NCBI RefSeq assembly: GCF_004519305.1
Contig: NZ_SOZA01000003.1
Span: forward strand, 154,108 to 218,107
DNA: 64,000 bases
Direction: 5' to 3'
From: Pseudomonas sp. RIT623
Lineage (GTDB): Bacteria; Pseudomonadota; Gammaproteobacteria; Pseudomonadales; Pseudomonadaceae
The notes beneath the pieces were generated by a model, which saw only the letters and a program-made list of their open reading frames with translations, had not been told where the DNA came from and ran no database searches. Positions within the stretch are counted from its first letter, which is position 1. Each line of letters begins with the position of its first letter. The position numbers and the translations under genes are program-made. Of the stretch, positions 25,636 through 37,414 are shown piece after piece.

Positions 25636-28600
25636 ATGATCGGGCGCACGCTGCTGTGCCTGGTGTTGGCCCTAGCATGGCCGTTGTCCGCCCCTGCCGC
25701 CGTGCAGGGCGAAAGCCGCCACCTGCTGGCGCGAGCCTTGAGCGCCGCGCCCCCGTTGCAACTCGACGACAGCGACCGGCGCTGGCTGGCGCAGCGTAAA
25801 GAGCTGGTGCTGGGAAGCTCGCGTCCGGACTACCCACCATTCGACATCAACACCAGCCAGGCCGACTACGAAGGCTTGAGCGCCGACTACGCCGGGCTGA
25901 TCGGCGAGCAGCTCGGCGTGCCGGTGCGGGTGCGCCGCTATGCCAGCCGCGCCATGGCCCTGGCCGCGCTGCGCGCCGGCGAAGTCGACTTGCTGGGGAC
26001 GTCCAACGCCTTCGAGGCCAACGATGCCGAGCTGGCCCTCAGCCACTCCTACGCCGACGATCTGCCGGTCATCGCCTCGAGCCATTCCCGCACACTGCGC
26101 GAAAACAGCGACCTGGCCGGCCTGCACTTGGCCATGGTCGACCACTACCTGCCGATGCAGACCGTGCAACAGCTGTTCCCACAGGCCCAGCTGCGCCTCT
26201 ACCGCTCGACGCTGGCCGGTATAGCGGCGGTAGCTCTGGGCCAGGCCGACGCCTACCTGGGCGATGCCATCAGTACCGACTACGTGATCGCCAAGGGTTA
26301 CCAGGGGATGGTCAAGGTCGACCACTTCGTCAAGGCGCCGGTCGGCACCTTTGCCTTTGCCCTGGCCCGCGACAACCCGCGCCTGCTGAAACTGGTGAAC
26401 CTGGCCTTGGCCAGGATCGCCGACAGCGAGCGGCTGAACATTCTGCGCCGCTGGACCAGCGGCAGCACCAGTGTCTTGCTCGATCGCCGCCTGGCCGCCC
26501 TGACCCCGGAAGAGCGCGACTGGATCGAGCGACACCGCCAGGTCAAGGTCATGATCAATACCACCCTGGCGCCGCTGAGCTTTACCGATGCCCAGCAAAA
26601 CCCCCGTGGCATCGCCTTGGACCTGCTGGAACGTATCAGCCTGCGCACCGGCCTGCGCTTCCAGATCGTCGAGTCCGAGTCATTCCAGGACATGGTCGAG
26701 CAGACCGCCCAGGGCCAGGTCGACATGATCGGCGCCATCGGCTATGGCGTGCACCGCGCCTTGCGCCTGCGCTACACCCGGCCCTACATGATCAGCCCGC
26801 GGGTGCTGGTTACCCGGCACAATGCTCCGCCACTGATCGGCGACCAGCCGTTGAGCGGCCTGCGCGTGGCGCTGCTGCGCGGCTCGCCGCTGCGCGATGG
26901 CCTGACGCTCCGGGCCAGCGGCATCCAGCCGATCGAGAAGGAGAACCCCTTGCAACTGATGGAGGCCGTGGCCAACGGCGAGGCGGATGTGGCGATCAGT
27001 TCACACATCAACGCCGCCTACTTCATCAACCAGGTGTTCAAGGGCCGCCTGAGGATCGCCGGCCTGCAAGGTGACGAGCCGGCCCTGGCGGCATTCGCCG
27101 TCAGCCCGGCGCAGCCGCAGTTGCAGGCGATCCTCGACAAAGCGCTGCTTAGCATCCCGCCGGACGAACTGGAACAACTGGTCAACCGCTGGCGTACCAA
27201 TGCCGTGGTCAGCGACAGCCCCTGGCGCAACTACCGTACCCTGGCCTTGCAGGTACTGGTGCTGGCCGCCGTGCTGCTGGCCGGCGTGGCGTTCTGGAAC
27301 ACCTACCTGCGCAAGCTTATTCACCAGCGCACCGAAGCCCAGCGGGCCTTGCAGGAGCAGTTGGCACTCAGCCGCAGCTTGCTCGAACAATTGCGCCAAG
27401 CCAAGGACGATGCCGAACGGGCCAGCCAGGCGAAAAGCACCTTCCTCGCGGTCATGAGCCATGAAATCCGCACGCCGATGAACGCGGTCATCGGCTTGCT
27501 TGAGCTGGCCCTGGAGGACAGTCACCACGGGCGCAGCGACAGCCACGCGCTGAAAACCGCCCACGACTCGGCACTCGGCCTGCTCGACCTGATCGGCGAT
27601 GTGCTCGATATCTCGCGCATCGAGTCCGGCCATATGACCCTGCAGCCCCAGCCGGTCGAGTTGATCGAGCTGGTTCAGGTGACCTTGCGGGTGTTCGAGG
27701 GCAATGCGCGGGCCAAGGGCATCCAACTGCACGGCGCATTGCCCGAACCGCCCTGCTGGGTGCGGGTCGATGCCTTGCGCCTCAAGCAGGTGCTGTCGAA
27801 CCTGGTCAGCAATGCCATCAAGTTCACCGACCGTGGACAAGTCGACGTGACCCTCACCGCCACGGCGCTTGACGCCCAACGGCTGCGCATCAACCTGCAG
27901 GTCCGTGACAGCGGCATGGGCATCAGCGCTGCCAATCAGGCGCGCCTGTTCAACGCATTCGCCCAGGCCGATGGCAGTCAGGGCCGCCAAGGAGCCGGGC
28001 TGGGCCTGGTGATCAGCCGCGAACTGTGCGAGCTGATGGGCGGCCAGCTGAGCCTGCAAAGTCTCGAGGGCCTAGGGACCCAGGTCGATATCCTGCTCAC
28101 CTTGCAGGTCTGCCCCCCACCTAGCCGGGAGCCGGTGAGCGGCATCGGCCGGGAGATCGCCGGCGGGCCGTTGCAGGTGCTGGTGGTCGACGATTATCCA
28201 GCCAACCTGCTGCTGCTCGAGAAACAGTTGCGTTCACTCGGGCACCAGGTAGTGCTCGCCGACCAGGGCGAGGCGGCCCTGGCTTTGTGGCAGGCCGGGC
28301 ATTTCGATGTGGTGCTCAGCGACTGCAGCATGCCCGTGATGGACGGCCATGAACTGGCCCGGCGCATCCGCGCCGCGGAAAAACAACGCACACGGCCGGC
28401 CTGTCGCATCATCGGCATCACCGCCAACGCCCAGGCTGAAGAACGCCAGCGTTGCCTGGACAGCGGCATGGACGACTGCCTGTTCAAGCCAATCGGTCTG
28501 CAGGCCCTGAAAGGCTGCCTGGCTCACCTGCGCAGCATCGACCCAGCCCCCTGCCCCACGGCGCGTGCCAGTGGTTTCGACCTCCAACAGCTGCGTCACC

Positions 28601-28914
28601 TGACCCAGGATGACGAGCAGTTGATCATGCGCCTGCTGGAGCAGTTGGCCGCCAGCAATGCCGAGGACCTGCAGGCCTTGCGGGCGCTGGGAAGCTCGCC
28701 GGCCAGCGAGGCGCTTGGCCCGGTGGTACACCGGATCAAGGGTGGCGCCAAGATGCTCAAGGTCAGGACCGTGGTGCAGGATTGCGAAGCCCTGGAGCAG
28801 GCCATCGCCCACCGCCAGCCGCTCGCTTCGTTGCTCGAACGGCTGCACGCCAGCCTGCACAGCCTCGAACGCGAGCTGCGGGAAAACCTCAGTGCAATTG
28901 CAGGGTCGAGCTGA
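25636..28914 (+). CDS. BvgS/EvgS-like unorthodox hybrid sensor kinase
   Basis: 1092-residue sensor. Order: signal peptide (about 1-22); two periplasmic solute-binding (SBP_bac_3, Venus-flytrap) domains at about 50-270 and 300-525; one TM ([19 protein letters not shown], about 537-555); a linker helix without an obvious PAS domain; HisKA with His near 609 in [12 protein letters not shown]; ATPase domain ([15 protein letters not shown] and a [16 protein letters not shown] box); receiver with Asp near 895 in [11 protein letters not shown]-terminal HPt with His near 1031 in [11 protein letters not shown]. Phosphate should flow His-Asp-His-Asp to the regulator at 25018. The ligand is probably a small molecule bound by the flytraps. 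Its 3' end overlaps the convergent chemotaxis gene by 26 bp. Confidence 0.94.
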   Translation: MIGRTLLCLVLALAWPLSAPAAVQGESRHLLARALSAAPPLQLDDSDRRWLAQRKELVLGSSRPDYPPFDINTSQADYEGLSADYAGLIGEQLGVPVRVRRYASRAMALAALRAGEVDLLGTSNAFEANDAELALSHSYADDLPVIASSHSRTLRENSDLAGLHLAMVDHYLPMQTVQQLFPQAQLRLYRSTLAGIAAVALGQADAYLGDAISTDYVIAKGYQGMVKVDHFVKAPVGTFAFALARDNPRLLKLVNLALARIADSERLNILRRWTSGSTSVLLDRRLAALTPEERDWIERHRQVKVMINTTLAPLSFTDAQQNPRGIALDLLERISLRTGLRFQIVESESFQDMVEQTAQGQVDMIGAIGYGVHRALRLRYTRPYMISPRVLVTRHNAPPLIGDQPLSGLRVALLRGSPLRDGLTLRASGIQPIEKENPLQLMEAVANGEADVAISSHINAAYFINQVFKGRLRIAGLQGDEPALAAFAVSPAQPQLQAILDKALLSIPPDELEQLVNRWRTNAVVSDSPWRNYRTLALQVLVLAAVLLAGVAFWNTYLRKLIHQRTEAQRALQEQLALSRSLLEQLRQAKDDAERASQAKSTFLAVMSHEIRTPMNAVIGLLELALEDSHHGRSDSHALKTAHDSALGLLDLIGDVLDISRIESGHMTLQPQPVELIELVQVTLRVFEGNARAKGIQLHGALPEPPCWVRVDALRLKQVLSNLVSNAIKFTDRGQVDVTLTATALDAQRLRINLQVRDSGMGISAANQARLFNAFAQADGSQGRQGAGLGLVISRELCELMGGQLSLQSLEGLGTQVDILLTLQVCPPPSREPVSGIGREIAGGPLQVLVVDDYPANLLLLEKQLRSLGHQVVLADQGEAALALWQAGHFDVVLSDCSMPVMDGHELARRIRAAEKQRTRPACRIIGITANAQAEERQRCLDSGMDDCLFKPIGLQALKGCLAHLRSIDPAPCPTARASGFDLQQLRHLTQDDEQLIMRLLEQLAASNAEDLQALRALGSSPASEALGPVVHRIKGGAKMLKVRTVVQDCEALEQAIAHRQPLASLLERLHASLHSLERELRENLSAIAGSS

Positions 28915-30208
28915 TCTGGCTGATCGCGTCCACCACGTGCCGCGAACCCTGCTGAATTTCCATGATCACCGTGCCCGCCTCGTTGGCCAGCTCCACCCCG
29001 AGCCCGGTACGGGTCAGGCTCGACTGCATGCTGGCCACCGCCGTCAGCGACAGGTCGTGGTTCTGCCGTACCACCTCGACGATCTCCAAGGTGGCCTTGC
29101 TGGTGCGCGCCGCCAAGTTGCGCACTTCGTCGGCCACCACCGCGAAGCCGCGGCCATATTCGCCGGCCCGCGCCGCCTCGATCGCCGCATTGAGCGCCAG
29201 CAGGTTGGTCTGGTCGGCGATGCCACGGATGGTCAGGACGATCTGGCCAATGGCTTCGGACTGTTTGCTGACGGCATCGATGCTGCGCGCGGCCTGGTTG
29301 AGTTCGGCGGAAATCTGCTCGATCACCTCGACAGTCTGCTGCACTACCTGGGTGCCCTTGCGCGCGCAGGCGTCGGTCTGTACCGAGCTGGCATGGGCGG
29401 CATCGGCGGCGGTCTGCTGGGTACTGACCTGGTTGGTGATGTCGCTGGCGAACTTCACCACTTTGTACAAGCGGCCCTTGTTGTCGAAGATCGGGTTATA
29501 CGAAGCCTCCAGGTAGACGGTCTGGCCCTGTTTGTTGATGCGTTCGAAGCGGTGCGAATGGTACTCGCCGCGGTTGAGCGAGGCCCAGAAGTCTCGGTAC
29601 TGCGCCGACTCACGCTCGTGGGCCAGGCAGAACAGCCCGTGGTGCCGGCCCACCACTTCCTCCAGGCGGTAGCCCATGGTGTCGAGGAAATTCTGGTTGG
29701 CCTTGATCACCCGCCCGGCCGGGGTGAACTCGATCACCGCCATGGAACGGCCGATGGCCTTGAGCAAGCTTTCGCTCTCGTGTTCTTCATTGACATGGCG
29801 GGTGATGTCCGAGGCCACCTTGATCACACTGGTGACCTGTTGGCGCTCGTCGATCACCGGCATGTAGCTGGCTTCCAGCCAGACCTCTCGACCGGTCTTG
29901 TCGAGGCGCTCGAAGGTACCGCTGATGGCCTTGCCCTGTCCCAGTTCGCGCCACAGCTGCTGGTACTCGGCGCTCTTGGCATAGGCCGGGTCACAGAAGA
30001 TGCGGTGGTGCTTGCCGCGAATCTCCTCGGCGCTGTAGCCCATGGTGCTGCAGAAGTGCTCGTTCGCATCGAGGATCGTGCCGTCTGGCGCGAACTCGAT
30101 CATCGCCATGGAACGGCTGATCGCCGCCAGCTTGGCCTCCATGCCCGCCAGGGCCTGGCGGCAACGCTGGATCTCGACCAGATCGGACTTGCGATGGTAT
30201 TCGAACAT
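28889..30208 (-). CDS. Soluble PAS-PAS methyl-accepting transducer (BdlA-like)
   Basis: 439-residue cytoplasmic chemoreceptor-type protein with no membrane segment. Two PAS domains (about 20-135 and 140-255) share motifs such as SMAMIEF/SMAVIEF and [24 protein letters not shown], so they are tandem copies. Next comes an MCP signalling domain with the highly conserved tip [18 protein letters not shown] and [18 protein letters not shown]. This is the architecture of BdlA, which governs biofilm dispersal in P. aeruginosa, and of Aer-like redox sensors. The start at 30208 is chosen because an AAGGAG lies at a proper distance; an ATG at 30247 would add 13 residues. Confidence 0.9.
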   Translation of the reverse strand: MFEYHRKSDLVEIQRCRQALAGMEAKLAAISRSMAMIEFAPDGTILDANEHFCSTMGYSAEEIRGKHHRIFCDPAYAKSAEYQQLWRELGQGKAISGTFERLDKTGREVWLEASYMPVIDERQQVTSVIKVASDITRHVNEEHESESLLKAIGRSMAVIEFTPAGRVIKANQNFLDTMGYRLEEVVGRHHGLFCLAHERESAQYRDFWASLNRGEYHSHRFERINKQGQTVYLEASYNPIFDNKGRLYKVVKFASDITNQVSTQQTAADAAHASSVQTDACARKGTQVVQQTVEVIEQISAELNQAARSIDAVSKQSEAIGQIVLTIRGIADQTNLLALNAAIEAARAGEYGRGFAVVADEVRNLAARTSKATLEIVEVVRQNHDLSLTAVASMQSSLTRTGLGVELANEAGTVIMEIQQGSRHVVDAISQISSTLQLH

Positions 30209-30397
30209 GAGCCGGGGCTCCTTCTGCTCTGGGATGAACCTGAGCATAGATCGGCGTTTTCACCGTGCAAGCGAACTGATATCACTTTTGAATTAGCTAT
30301 TTGCGCCCGTTTGTCTGGTGGTTTTTGCCGATGATCTGCCACCGTTGCCGGCCAACCCGACGACGCAGTGGATGGCACCGACGCGCCCCGCTCCACC

Positions 30398-30449
30398 TGT
30401 AGGAGCCAGCTTGCTGGCGAACCAGGCGACACGGTAGCCGGCTCCTACG
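30398..30449. repeat. Short inverted REP pair
   Basis: Left arm tgtaggagccagcttgctgg at 30398, right arm ending in gtagccggctcctacg at 30449, with a short interior. It is the same REP family as the copies at 51221, 62603 and 44944. It sits downstream of gnuR (stop 30467) on the minus strand. Confidence 0.75.
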
Positions 30450-30466
30450 CGCCGTGCCCGGCCAGC

Positions 30467-31486
30467 TCAGGAACTCTCGCGCACCATCAACTCGAAGCCC
30501 AGGTCCTGCTGCCCATCCGCACCACGCTTGCCGTCGAGCATGCCCAGCAGGGCCTGCGCCGCGCCGCGCCCCACCGCTGCCCGCGGCGTGCGGATCGAGG
30601 TCAGCCGCGGCACCATGTGCGCCGACCCCGGCAAGTCGTTGAACCCGACCATCGCCACCTGCCGAGGCACCTCGACGCCCTGGCGCAAGGCTTGCAAAAT
30701 CGCGCCCTGGGCCAGGTCGTCGTTGCAGAAGAAAATACCATCGACATCCGGCGCCCGAGCCAGCAAGCGGCTGAACAACTCGCCCCCCAGGCCGATCGAC
30801 GACGGCTGCGGGTCGAGCATTTCCAGCTCTGGCGCCTGCAAGCCGGCTTGCGCCAACGCCTGGCGGAACCCCTCGGCCCGTTGCATCACCCGCGGGTCCA
30901 GTTGCGCGGCGATGAAGCCCAGGCGCCGCCGCCCACGCTCGATCAGGTGCCGCGCCGCCGCACGCCCTGCCTCGTACTGGGAAAACCCGACCGACAAGGC
31001 ACCGTCTGCGCCACCCAGCTCCATCATGTGCACGCAGGGCACCTGGCTGGCGGCGAGCATCTGCCGCGAGGCTTCGCTGCGCTCGAAACCGGTCAGCAAC
31101 ATGCCGCACGGCTGGTAGGCCAGATAGTTGCGGATCAGGTTCTCTTCCTCGGCGATGTCGTAGTGGTAGTTACCTATCAGCACCTCCAGCCCACGGGGCC
31201 GCATCACCTCGTGGATCGCCTCGAGGGTGTCGATGAACAGTTGGTTGGAGAGCGAAGGAATCAACACTACCACCGACTGGCTGCGCGCCGAGGCCAGGGC
31301 TCGCGCCGCCGGGTTGGCGACATAGCCCAGGCTGGCCGCCGCGACCTTGACCTTTTCCACCAGCTCCGGGGCGACCGTGCTGACCCCGCGCAGGGCGCGG
31401 GAGGCGGTGATGGGGGAAACCCCGGAAAGCCTGGCGACTTCTGCCAGGGTGGGACGACCAGTGGTACGCGAGCCGATACGGGACAT
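30467..31486 (-). CDS. gnuR: LacI-family gluconate utilisation repressor
   Basis: 339-residue LacI/GalR regulator. The N-terminal helix-turn-helix TLAEVARLSGVSPITASRAL (14-33) and hinge NPAARALASARSQSV are followed by a full periplasmic-binding-type effector domain (VVVLIPSLSN to the C-terminus). It is divergent from a gluconokinase and a gluconate permease, so the effector is probably gluconate or 6-phosphogluconate. An operator-like palindrome sits 46 bp before its own start, implying autorepression. The symbol gnuR (gntR in P. aeruginosa) is given from the conserved locus. Confidence 0.9.
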   Translation of the reverse strand: MSRIGSRTTGRPTLAEVARLSGVSPITASRALRGVSTVAPELVEKVKVAAASLGYVANPAARALASARSQSVVVLIPSLSNQLFIDTLEAIHEVMRPRGLEVLIGNYHYDIAEEENLIRNYLAYQPCGMLLTGFERSEASRQMLAASQVPCVHMMELGGADGALSVGFSQYEAGRAAARHLIERGRRRLGFIAAQLDPRVMQRAEGFRQALAQAGLQAPELEMLDPQPSSIGLGGELFSRLLARAPDVDGIFFCNDDLAQGAILQALRQGVEVPRQVAMVGFNDLPGSAHMVPRLTSIRTPRAAVGRGAAQALLGMLDGKRGADGQQDLGFELMVRESS

Positions 31487-31531
31487 GGGAATTGGAGTTT
31501 TTCCACTTGCAGGAAGAGGGAACGGTCACTA

Positions 31532-31545
31532 AGGTAGCGCTGTCT
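31532..31545. promoter_or_regulatory. Gluconate-repressor operator, copy 1
   Basis: AGGTAGCGCTGTCT, one mismatch from the palindrome AGAYAGCGCTRTCT shared by three sites at this locus. It lies 46 bp upstream of the gnuR start on the divergent side and should mediate autorepression. Confidence 0.75.
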
Positions 31546-31661
31546 CTGGATGCAGGCAATGCAATCCTGGTAGCAGTCATGCCTTATACGTCCATACTGC
31601 CAAAGACAAGATCAATAACACCCGGGAGGGTGGCGCTTACCTGTCTGGTTCAACACCGCAA

Positions 31662-31675
31662 AGACAGCGCTATCT
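31662..31675. promoter_or_regulatory. Gluconate-repressor operator, copy 2
   Basis: AGACAGCGCTATCT, a match to the shared palindrome, 20 bp before the gluconokinase ATG at 31695. Repressor bound here would block the transcript start or early elongation of gnuK. Confidence 0.8.
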
Positions 31676-31694
31676 CACCCAGCAGGAGGTACAG

Positions 31695-32234
31695 ATGAAC
31701 CCTTCCCTGTCCGCGATTGTGGTCATGGGCGTGGCTGGATGCGGCAAGAGCTGCATCGGCGCGGCCATTGCCGCGCGCAGCGGCGGCCGCCTGATCGAAG
31801 GCGATGCCTTTCACCCCGCCGCGAACATCGCCAAGATGAGCGCCGGTATTCCCCTGGACGACGACGACCGCGCTGGCTGGCTGGTGCGCCTGGGTGAAGA
31901 GCTGCAGAACGTGATCAGCGCGGGCGAACGCCCGATCCTGACCTGCTCGGCGCTCAAGCGCCGCTACCGCGAGACCTTGCGCCAGGCGGTACCCACGCTG
32001 GGCTTCGTGTTCCTCGAACTGACCCCGCAGGAAGCCGAGCGGCGTGTGTTGGCCCGTCCTGGCCACTTCATGCCGGCAAGCCTGATCGAGAGCCAGTTCG
32101 CCGCCCTGGAGCCGCCCCACGGCGAACCCCAGACCCTGGCGCTGGACGCCACCCGCTCGGTCGAAGCCCTGGCCGAAGCCGTGCACACCTGGCTAAAGCC
32201 CGGTGGTGAGCGGCCCCTGGCGCGTACTGCCTGA
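31695..32234 (+). CDS. gnuK: Gluconokinase
   Basis: 179-residue carbohydrate kinase of the GntK/IdnK P-loop type that phosphorylates gluconate to 6-phosphogluconate, feeding the Entner-Doudoroff pathway. The P-loop GVAGCGKS is at residues 12-19. LIEGDAFHPAANIAKMSAG and GIPLDDDDRAGWL are the substrate-binding stretches, and TCSALKRRYRETLR is a family hallmark. SD CAGGAGG precedes the ATG. The gene is 115 bp upstream of the permease and has its own operator. Confidence 0.95.
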   Translation: MNPSLSAIVVMGVAGCGKSCIGAAIAARSGGRLIEGDAFHPAANIAKMSAGIPLDDDDRAGWLVRLGEELQNVISAGERPILTCSALKRRYRETLRQAVPTLGFVFLELTPQEAERRVLARPGHFMPASLIESQFAALEPPHGEPQTLALDATRSVEALAEAVHTWLKPGGERPLARTA

Positions 32235-32259
32235 ATCGACGGTATTGCCAGCTCACCCA

Positions 32260-32273
32260 AGATAGCGCTGTCT
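32260..32273. promoter_or_regulatory. Gluconate-repressor operator, copy 3
   Basis: AGATAGCGCTGTCT, a full match to the shared palindrome, in the gap between gnuK and the permease, 76 bp before the permease ATG. It implies a second repressed promoter for the permease alone. Confidence 0.8.
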
Positions 32274-32349
32274 CTGTACCTTGCGGCAAGCAACGACCAA
32301 GAAACACGCTCCACCAAAACAACAACGACAAGACCGAGGCTAACGATCC

Positions 32350-33702
32350 ATGTTCGGACTAGCTACTGATACCTTCCTGCTGCTCGACGCACTGGTCACC
32401 ATCGTCGGGCTGATCCTGCTGATCACTCATTTCAAGGTCCATCCCTTCGTTGCCCTGACCCTGGCCGCGGGCTTTCTCGGCCTGACCTCCGGCATGCCGG
32501 TGGCCAAGGTGATGAAGTCGTTCCAGGACGGCTTTGGCGGGGTACTGGGCTTCGTCGGCATCGTCCTGGCCCTGGGCACCATGCTCGGCAAGCTGATGGC
32601 CGACTCCGGCGGCGCCGACCAGATCGCGCAGACGCTGATCCGCGCCTTCGGCAAGCAGAAAGTGCACTGGGCGATGATGTTCGCCGCCTTCCTGGTGGGC
32701 ATTCCGCTGTTCTTCGAGATCGGCTTCGTGCTGCTGATCCCGCTGGTATTCATCGTTGCCCGTCGCTCCGGCGTGTCACTGGTGAAGATCGGCATCCCGC
32801 TGCTGGCCGGCCTTTCCGTGGTTCACGGCCTGGTGCCTCCACACCCGGGCCCGCTGCTGGCGATCGGCATCTTCCACGCCGACATCGGCAAGACCATCTT
32901 CTATGGCCTGCTGGTGGCTCTGCCCACCGCGGTGATCGCCGGTCCGCTGTTCGGTAACTTCATCTCCCGCTACATCCCGGGCAATCCGTCCCAGGAGCTG
33001 ATGGACCAGATTGCCCGCGAGTCGGACCAGCAGAACCTGCCCAGCTTCAGCGTGACCTTGATCACCGTGCTGCTGCCCGTGGCGCTGATGCTGCTCAAGA
33101 CTTTCGCCGACGTGGTGCTGCCAGCCGAGCACATCGTGCGCCAATGGATGGACCTGATCGGCCACCCGATCACCGCCCTGCTCGCCGCCCTGCTGCTGGC
33201 GTTCTACACCTTCGGTTCGGCGCGCGGCTTCAACCGCCAGCAGATCATGAAGATGCTCGACCAGAGCCTGGCACCCACCGCGGCCATCGTGCTGATCGTC
33301 GGCGCCGGCGGCGGCTTCAAGCAGATGCTGGTGGACACCGGGGTCGGCAACGTGATCGGCCAGATGGCGGTCCAGGCCGAGATCTCGCCGATTCTGCTGG
33401 CCTGGCTGGTGGCGGCGGTGATCCGCATCGCCACCGGTTCCGCGACCGTGGCCACCATCACCGGCGCCGGCATCGTCGCTCCGGTGATCGACCTGGTGCC
33501 GGGGGTCAACCGCGAGCTGCTGGTACTGGCCACCGGGGCCGGCTCGCTGATTCTGTCCCACGTCAACGACGCCGGGTTCTGGCTGGTCAAGCAGTACTTC
33601 AACATGACCGTCGCCGAAACCTTCAAGACCTGGAGCATGATGGAGACCATCCTCTCGGTGGTCGGTATAATCTTCATCATGTTGCTGTCGATGGTGGTGT
33701 GA
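32350..33702 (+). CDS. gntT: Gluconate:H+ symporter (GntP family)
   Basis: 450-residue inner-membrane permease with about 12-14 hydrophobic segments. Family hallmarks include GGVLGFVGIVLALGTMLGKL, VHGLVPPHPGPLLAIGI (conserved PPHPGP), SATVATITGAGIVAPV and SLILSHVNDAGFWLVKQYF. It imports gluconate and similar aldonates. It is downstream of gnuK with its own repressor site, and a strong terminator follows at 33758. Confidence 0.94.
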   Translation: MFGLATDTFLLLDALVTIVGLILLITHFKVHPFVALTLAAGFLGLTSGMPVAKVMKSFQDGFGGVLGFVGIVLALGTMLGKLMADSGGADQIAQTLIRAFGKQKVHWAMMFAAFLVGIPLFFEIGFVLLIPLVFIVARRSGVSLVKIGIPLLAGLSVVHGLVPPHPGPLLAIGIFHADIGKTIFYGLLVALPTAVIAGPLFGNFISRYIPGNPSQELMDQIARESDQQNLPSFSVTLITVLLPVALMLLKTFADVVLPAEHIVRQWMDLIGHPITALLAALLLAFYTFGSARGFNRQQIMKMLDQSLAPTAAIVLIVGAGGGFKQMLVDTGVGNVIGQMAVQAEISPILLAWLVAAVIRIATGSATVATITGAGIVAPVIDLVPGVNRELLVLATGAGSLILSHVNDAGFWLVKQYFNMTVAETFKTWSMMETILSVVGIIFIMLLSMVV

Positions 33703-33757
33703 CCGTCGGTCGCCGTGATGGCACCAAGCTAATCGACTCAAGGCCCAAGTGAGACAG

Positions 33758-33784
33758 CGGCCCTGCGCAGGCAGGGCCGTTTTC
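33758..33784 (+). terminator. Rho-independent terminator after the gluconate permease
   Basis: A perfect 9-bp stem CGGCCCTGC / GCAGGGCCG (33758-33766 and 33771-33779) with a 4-nt loop, followed by TTTTCTTTC. It lies 56 bp after the gntT stop. Confidence 0.9.
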
Positions 33785-33808
33785 TTTCCTCGCCAAGGAG
33801 CCTGCCCC

Positions 33809-34108
33809 ATGAAAGCTGCCCTGCTGCTCGCCGCCCTGCTCGCTTCGCCACTGGCTCTGGCCGCCGGAACCGGCGCCACCTACCCCGATGACCCGCACAG
33901 CCCGGCGCCCAAGCCAGGTGTCGACAGCACCCTGAACCCCGTCGAAAAGCCCATGCCGCGCGATACCGACCCGCGGATCAAGGGCAACGACCCCGACAGC
34001 CCGCCGGCCGAGCACAAAGATGAGCGCGACTTGCCCGGCATGGGCGGCAGCGGTTCGGAGGGGATGGGACGTGGTGGCGATGGCTCAGGGGGTACGGGCA
34101 AGCCTTGA
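33809..34108 (+). CDS. Small secreted Pro/Asp/Gly-rich protein
   Basis: 99-residue protein with a clear signal peptide (MKAALLLAALLASPLALAAG, cleavage likely after ALA). The mature part has no Cys, is rich in Pro, Asp and Gly (DPHSPAPKPGVDS, RIKGNDPDSPPAEHKDE) and ends in a Gly/Ser tail (GMGRGGDGSGGTGKP). It looks disordered and is probably periplasmic. I do not recognise a family. SD AAGGAG lies 8 bp ahead of the ATG. It follows a terminator, so it needs its own promoter; it is so close to it that the hairpin may be part of its 5' leader. Confidence 0.8.
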   Translation: MKAALLLAALLASPLALAAGTGATYPDDPHSPAPKPGVDSTLNPVEKPMPRDTDPRIKGNDPDSPPAEHKDERDLPGMGGSGSEGMGRGGDGSGGTGKP

Positions 34109-34130
34109 GGCCTCAGCCCCACATACCCCG

Positions 34131-34232
34131 GTAGGAGCGGCCTTGTGTCGCGATGGGGCGCAAAGCGCCCCCACAATCTCAGTGTCGCCGCGAAGAGGGC
34201 CGGGGCGCTGTGCGCCCCATCGCGGCACAAGG
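34131..34232. repeat. Inverted REP pair (REPIN-like)
   Basis: The left arm begins gtaggagcggccttgtgtcg at 34131; the right arm ends gcgccccatcgcggcacaag near 34232. Each arm carries a small internal GC palindrome. It is the same subfamily as the pair at 5685-5800, with imperfect symmetry, and sits between convergent genes. Confidence 0.85.
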
Positions 34233-34246
34233 TGATCGCGCCCAGG

Positions 34247-35674
<1,428 letters not shown>

Positions 35675-37289
35675 GGTCCCCTCCCGCTGCGATATTGAAA
35701 GTCAGGCTGACGCGGGTTCCTTCCTCTTCGCGGCTGGTCAGTTCGACCGCGCCGCCAAAGCGTTCCATGATCCGTTTGACCAGGGCCAGGCCGACACCGA
35801 GGCCGCCCTGCTTGGTGGTGAAGAAAGGCTTGAACACCATGCGCCGTTGTTGCTCGCTCATCCCTTTGCCGGTATCGCTGAGCTGCAACTGGGCCTGCTG
35901 GCCATCCACCTGGTGCACCTCGGCGCGCAGCTCGCCACCCTGGGGCATGGCCTCCAGGGCGTTGGCGAACAGGCTGTTGAGGATCTGCGTCAGTTGCAGC
36001 GGCTGGCTGGCCACCCATTGCACGACCGGGCCGGCGAAGCTGAAACGCACCTGGTTGCGCTCGATCTGCAGGGCGAAGGTTTGCCGGGCATCCTCAAGGG
36101 CGGCCACCAGGTCCACTGCCTCGGGCTCGTCGCTGGTCGGGCGCAGCGAAACCAGCAGGTCGCGCACCCAGCGCGACATGCGGTCGACCTGGGTGATGAT
36201 GTCGACGATGTTCTTCTGCGCCGCGGGGCTGGCGATATCCTGGGCCAGCTCGGCGCTGGAGCGGATGTTGGCCAGCGGGTTGCGCAGGCTATGGGCCACC
36301 GCCGAGGACATCTCGCCCAGGGCCACGTAGGTTTCGCTGGCCACCAGTCGCTCCTGTTGGTGCTGCAGCAAGCTGGCGGCGCGGCGCACGATCCAGAACA
36401 GGCCGAAGTAGATCAATGTTCCCCCCACCAGGGTCGAGGCCCAGATCAACACGTAGCCACGGTGGATGCGCCGCACCAGGTCCTGCGGCTCCTTGTAGAT
36501 CTCGACCATGCTCAGCACCTGCTCGCCCTGGCTGTCGAACAGCGGGATGTAGTTCTCGATGAACAGGTGCCGCGGCTCGCGCTGGAACTTCTGTTCCTCG
36601 CGTTCCTCGTCGGCCTTGTGATAACTGGCCGACACCGACTTGCGCGAATGGAAGGCCTGCTCCAGGTCGTCATCCTCCTCGATGCGCTGGCCGATCAACT
36701 GCGGGTTGGTCGACCACACCACCGTACGGTCACGGGCGTAGACGTTGGCCAGCAGGGTATCGGGCAGGTGCTCGACATGGTCGAGAAATTCCACCCGGGT
36801 GGCTTCGGCCAGCTGTGGGGTGAACTGCAGATGCTGCTGGTCCAGGCGCGGGTCGAGCAGCTCGCCCATGGTCACCCCCGGCGGCAACTGCGAATGACGC
36901 ACCTCGGCCTGGGCCATGGCCTGGATGAACTGCGCGGTGAGCATGGCATCGCGCTCGACGCTGTCGCGTACCACGAAGCGCGTCGACACATAGCCCAGGC
37001 CGCCGGCCACTGCCGCGATGATCAGCAGGCTGACCAGCGAGAACCAGCGCAGCAGGTTGAACTCGTGCAGCGGCGTGGCCAGCCCGGCGGAGGCTGCAGC
37101 AGTTTTGTCGATGGCTTGGTTGTCGAGCGTCTGCATCGCGTCGTTCCCGCCTTTGAGCCAGTGAGGCCACCGGCACGCTGTCGCTACCGGTGGTAGCCCT
37201 GTAACGGCCGACAGTCATGACGAACTGGCGGCCCTGGTGAGGTGAAGCAAAAACCCGGCCATTCCTTTTAAAAAAATAAAATCTCTTTA

Positions 37290-37392
37290 AAAACAATTAG
37301 TTATTAGATTTTTGTAAAGTTTATTCTTGAAAAATCCCCCATATTCGGGGAAACACCAAAAAATAATAAATTCAATTAAAACAATTAGTTAT
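37290..37392. repeat. Two direct repeats in an AT-rich promoter region
   Basis: AAAACAATTAGTTAT occurs at 37290-37304 and again at 37378-37392, 88 bp apart (start to start), in a stretch far more AT-rich than its surroundings (37255-37420). The nearer copy is 154 bp from the kinase ATG at 37136. They could be sites for the local response regulator or a nucleoid protein. A weak minus-strand hairpin, CCCC-GAATAT-GGGG then ATTTTT (37331-37350), may end the upstream kinase transcript. Confidence 0.5.
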
Positions 37393-37414
37393 AGAACTAT
37401 TCTAATCTAGAAAA

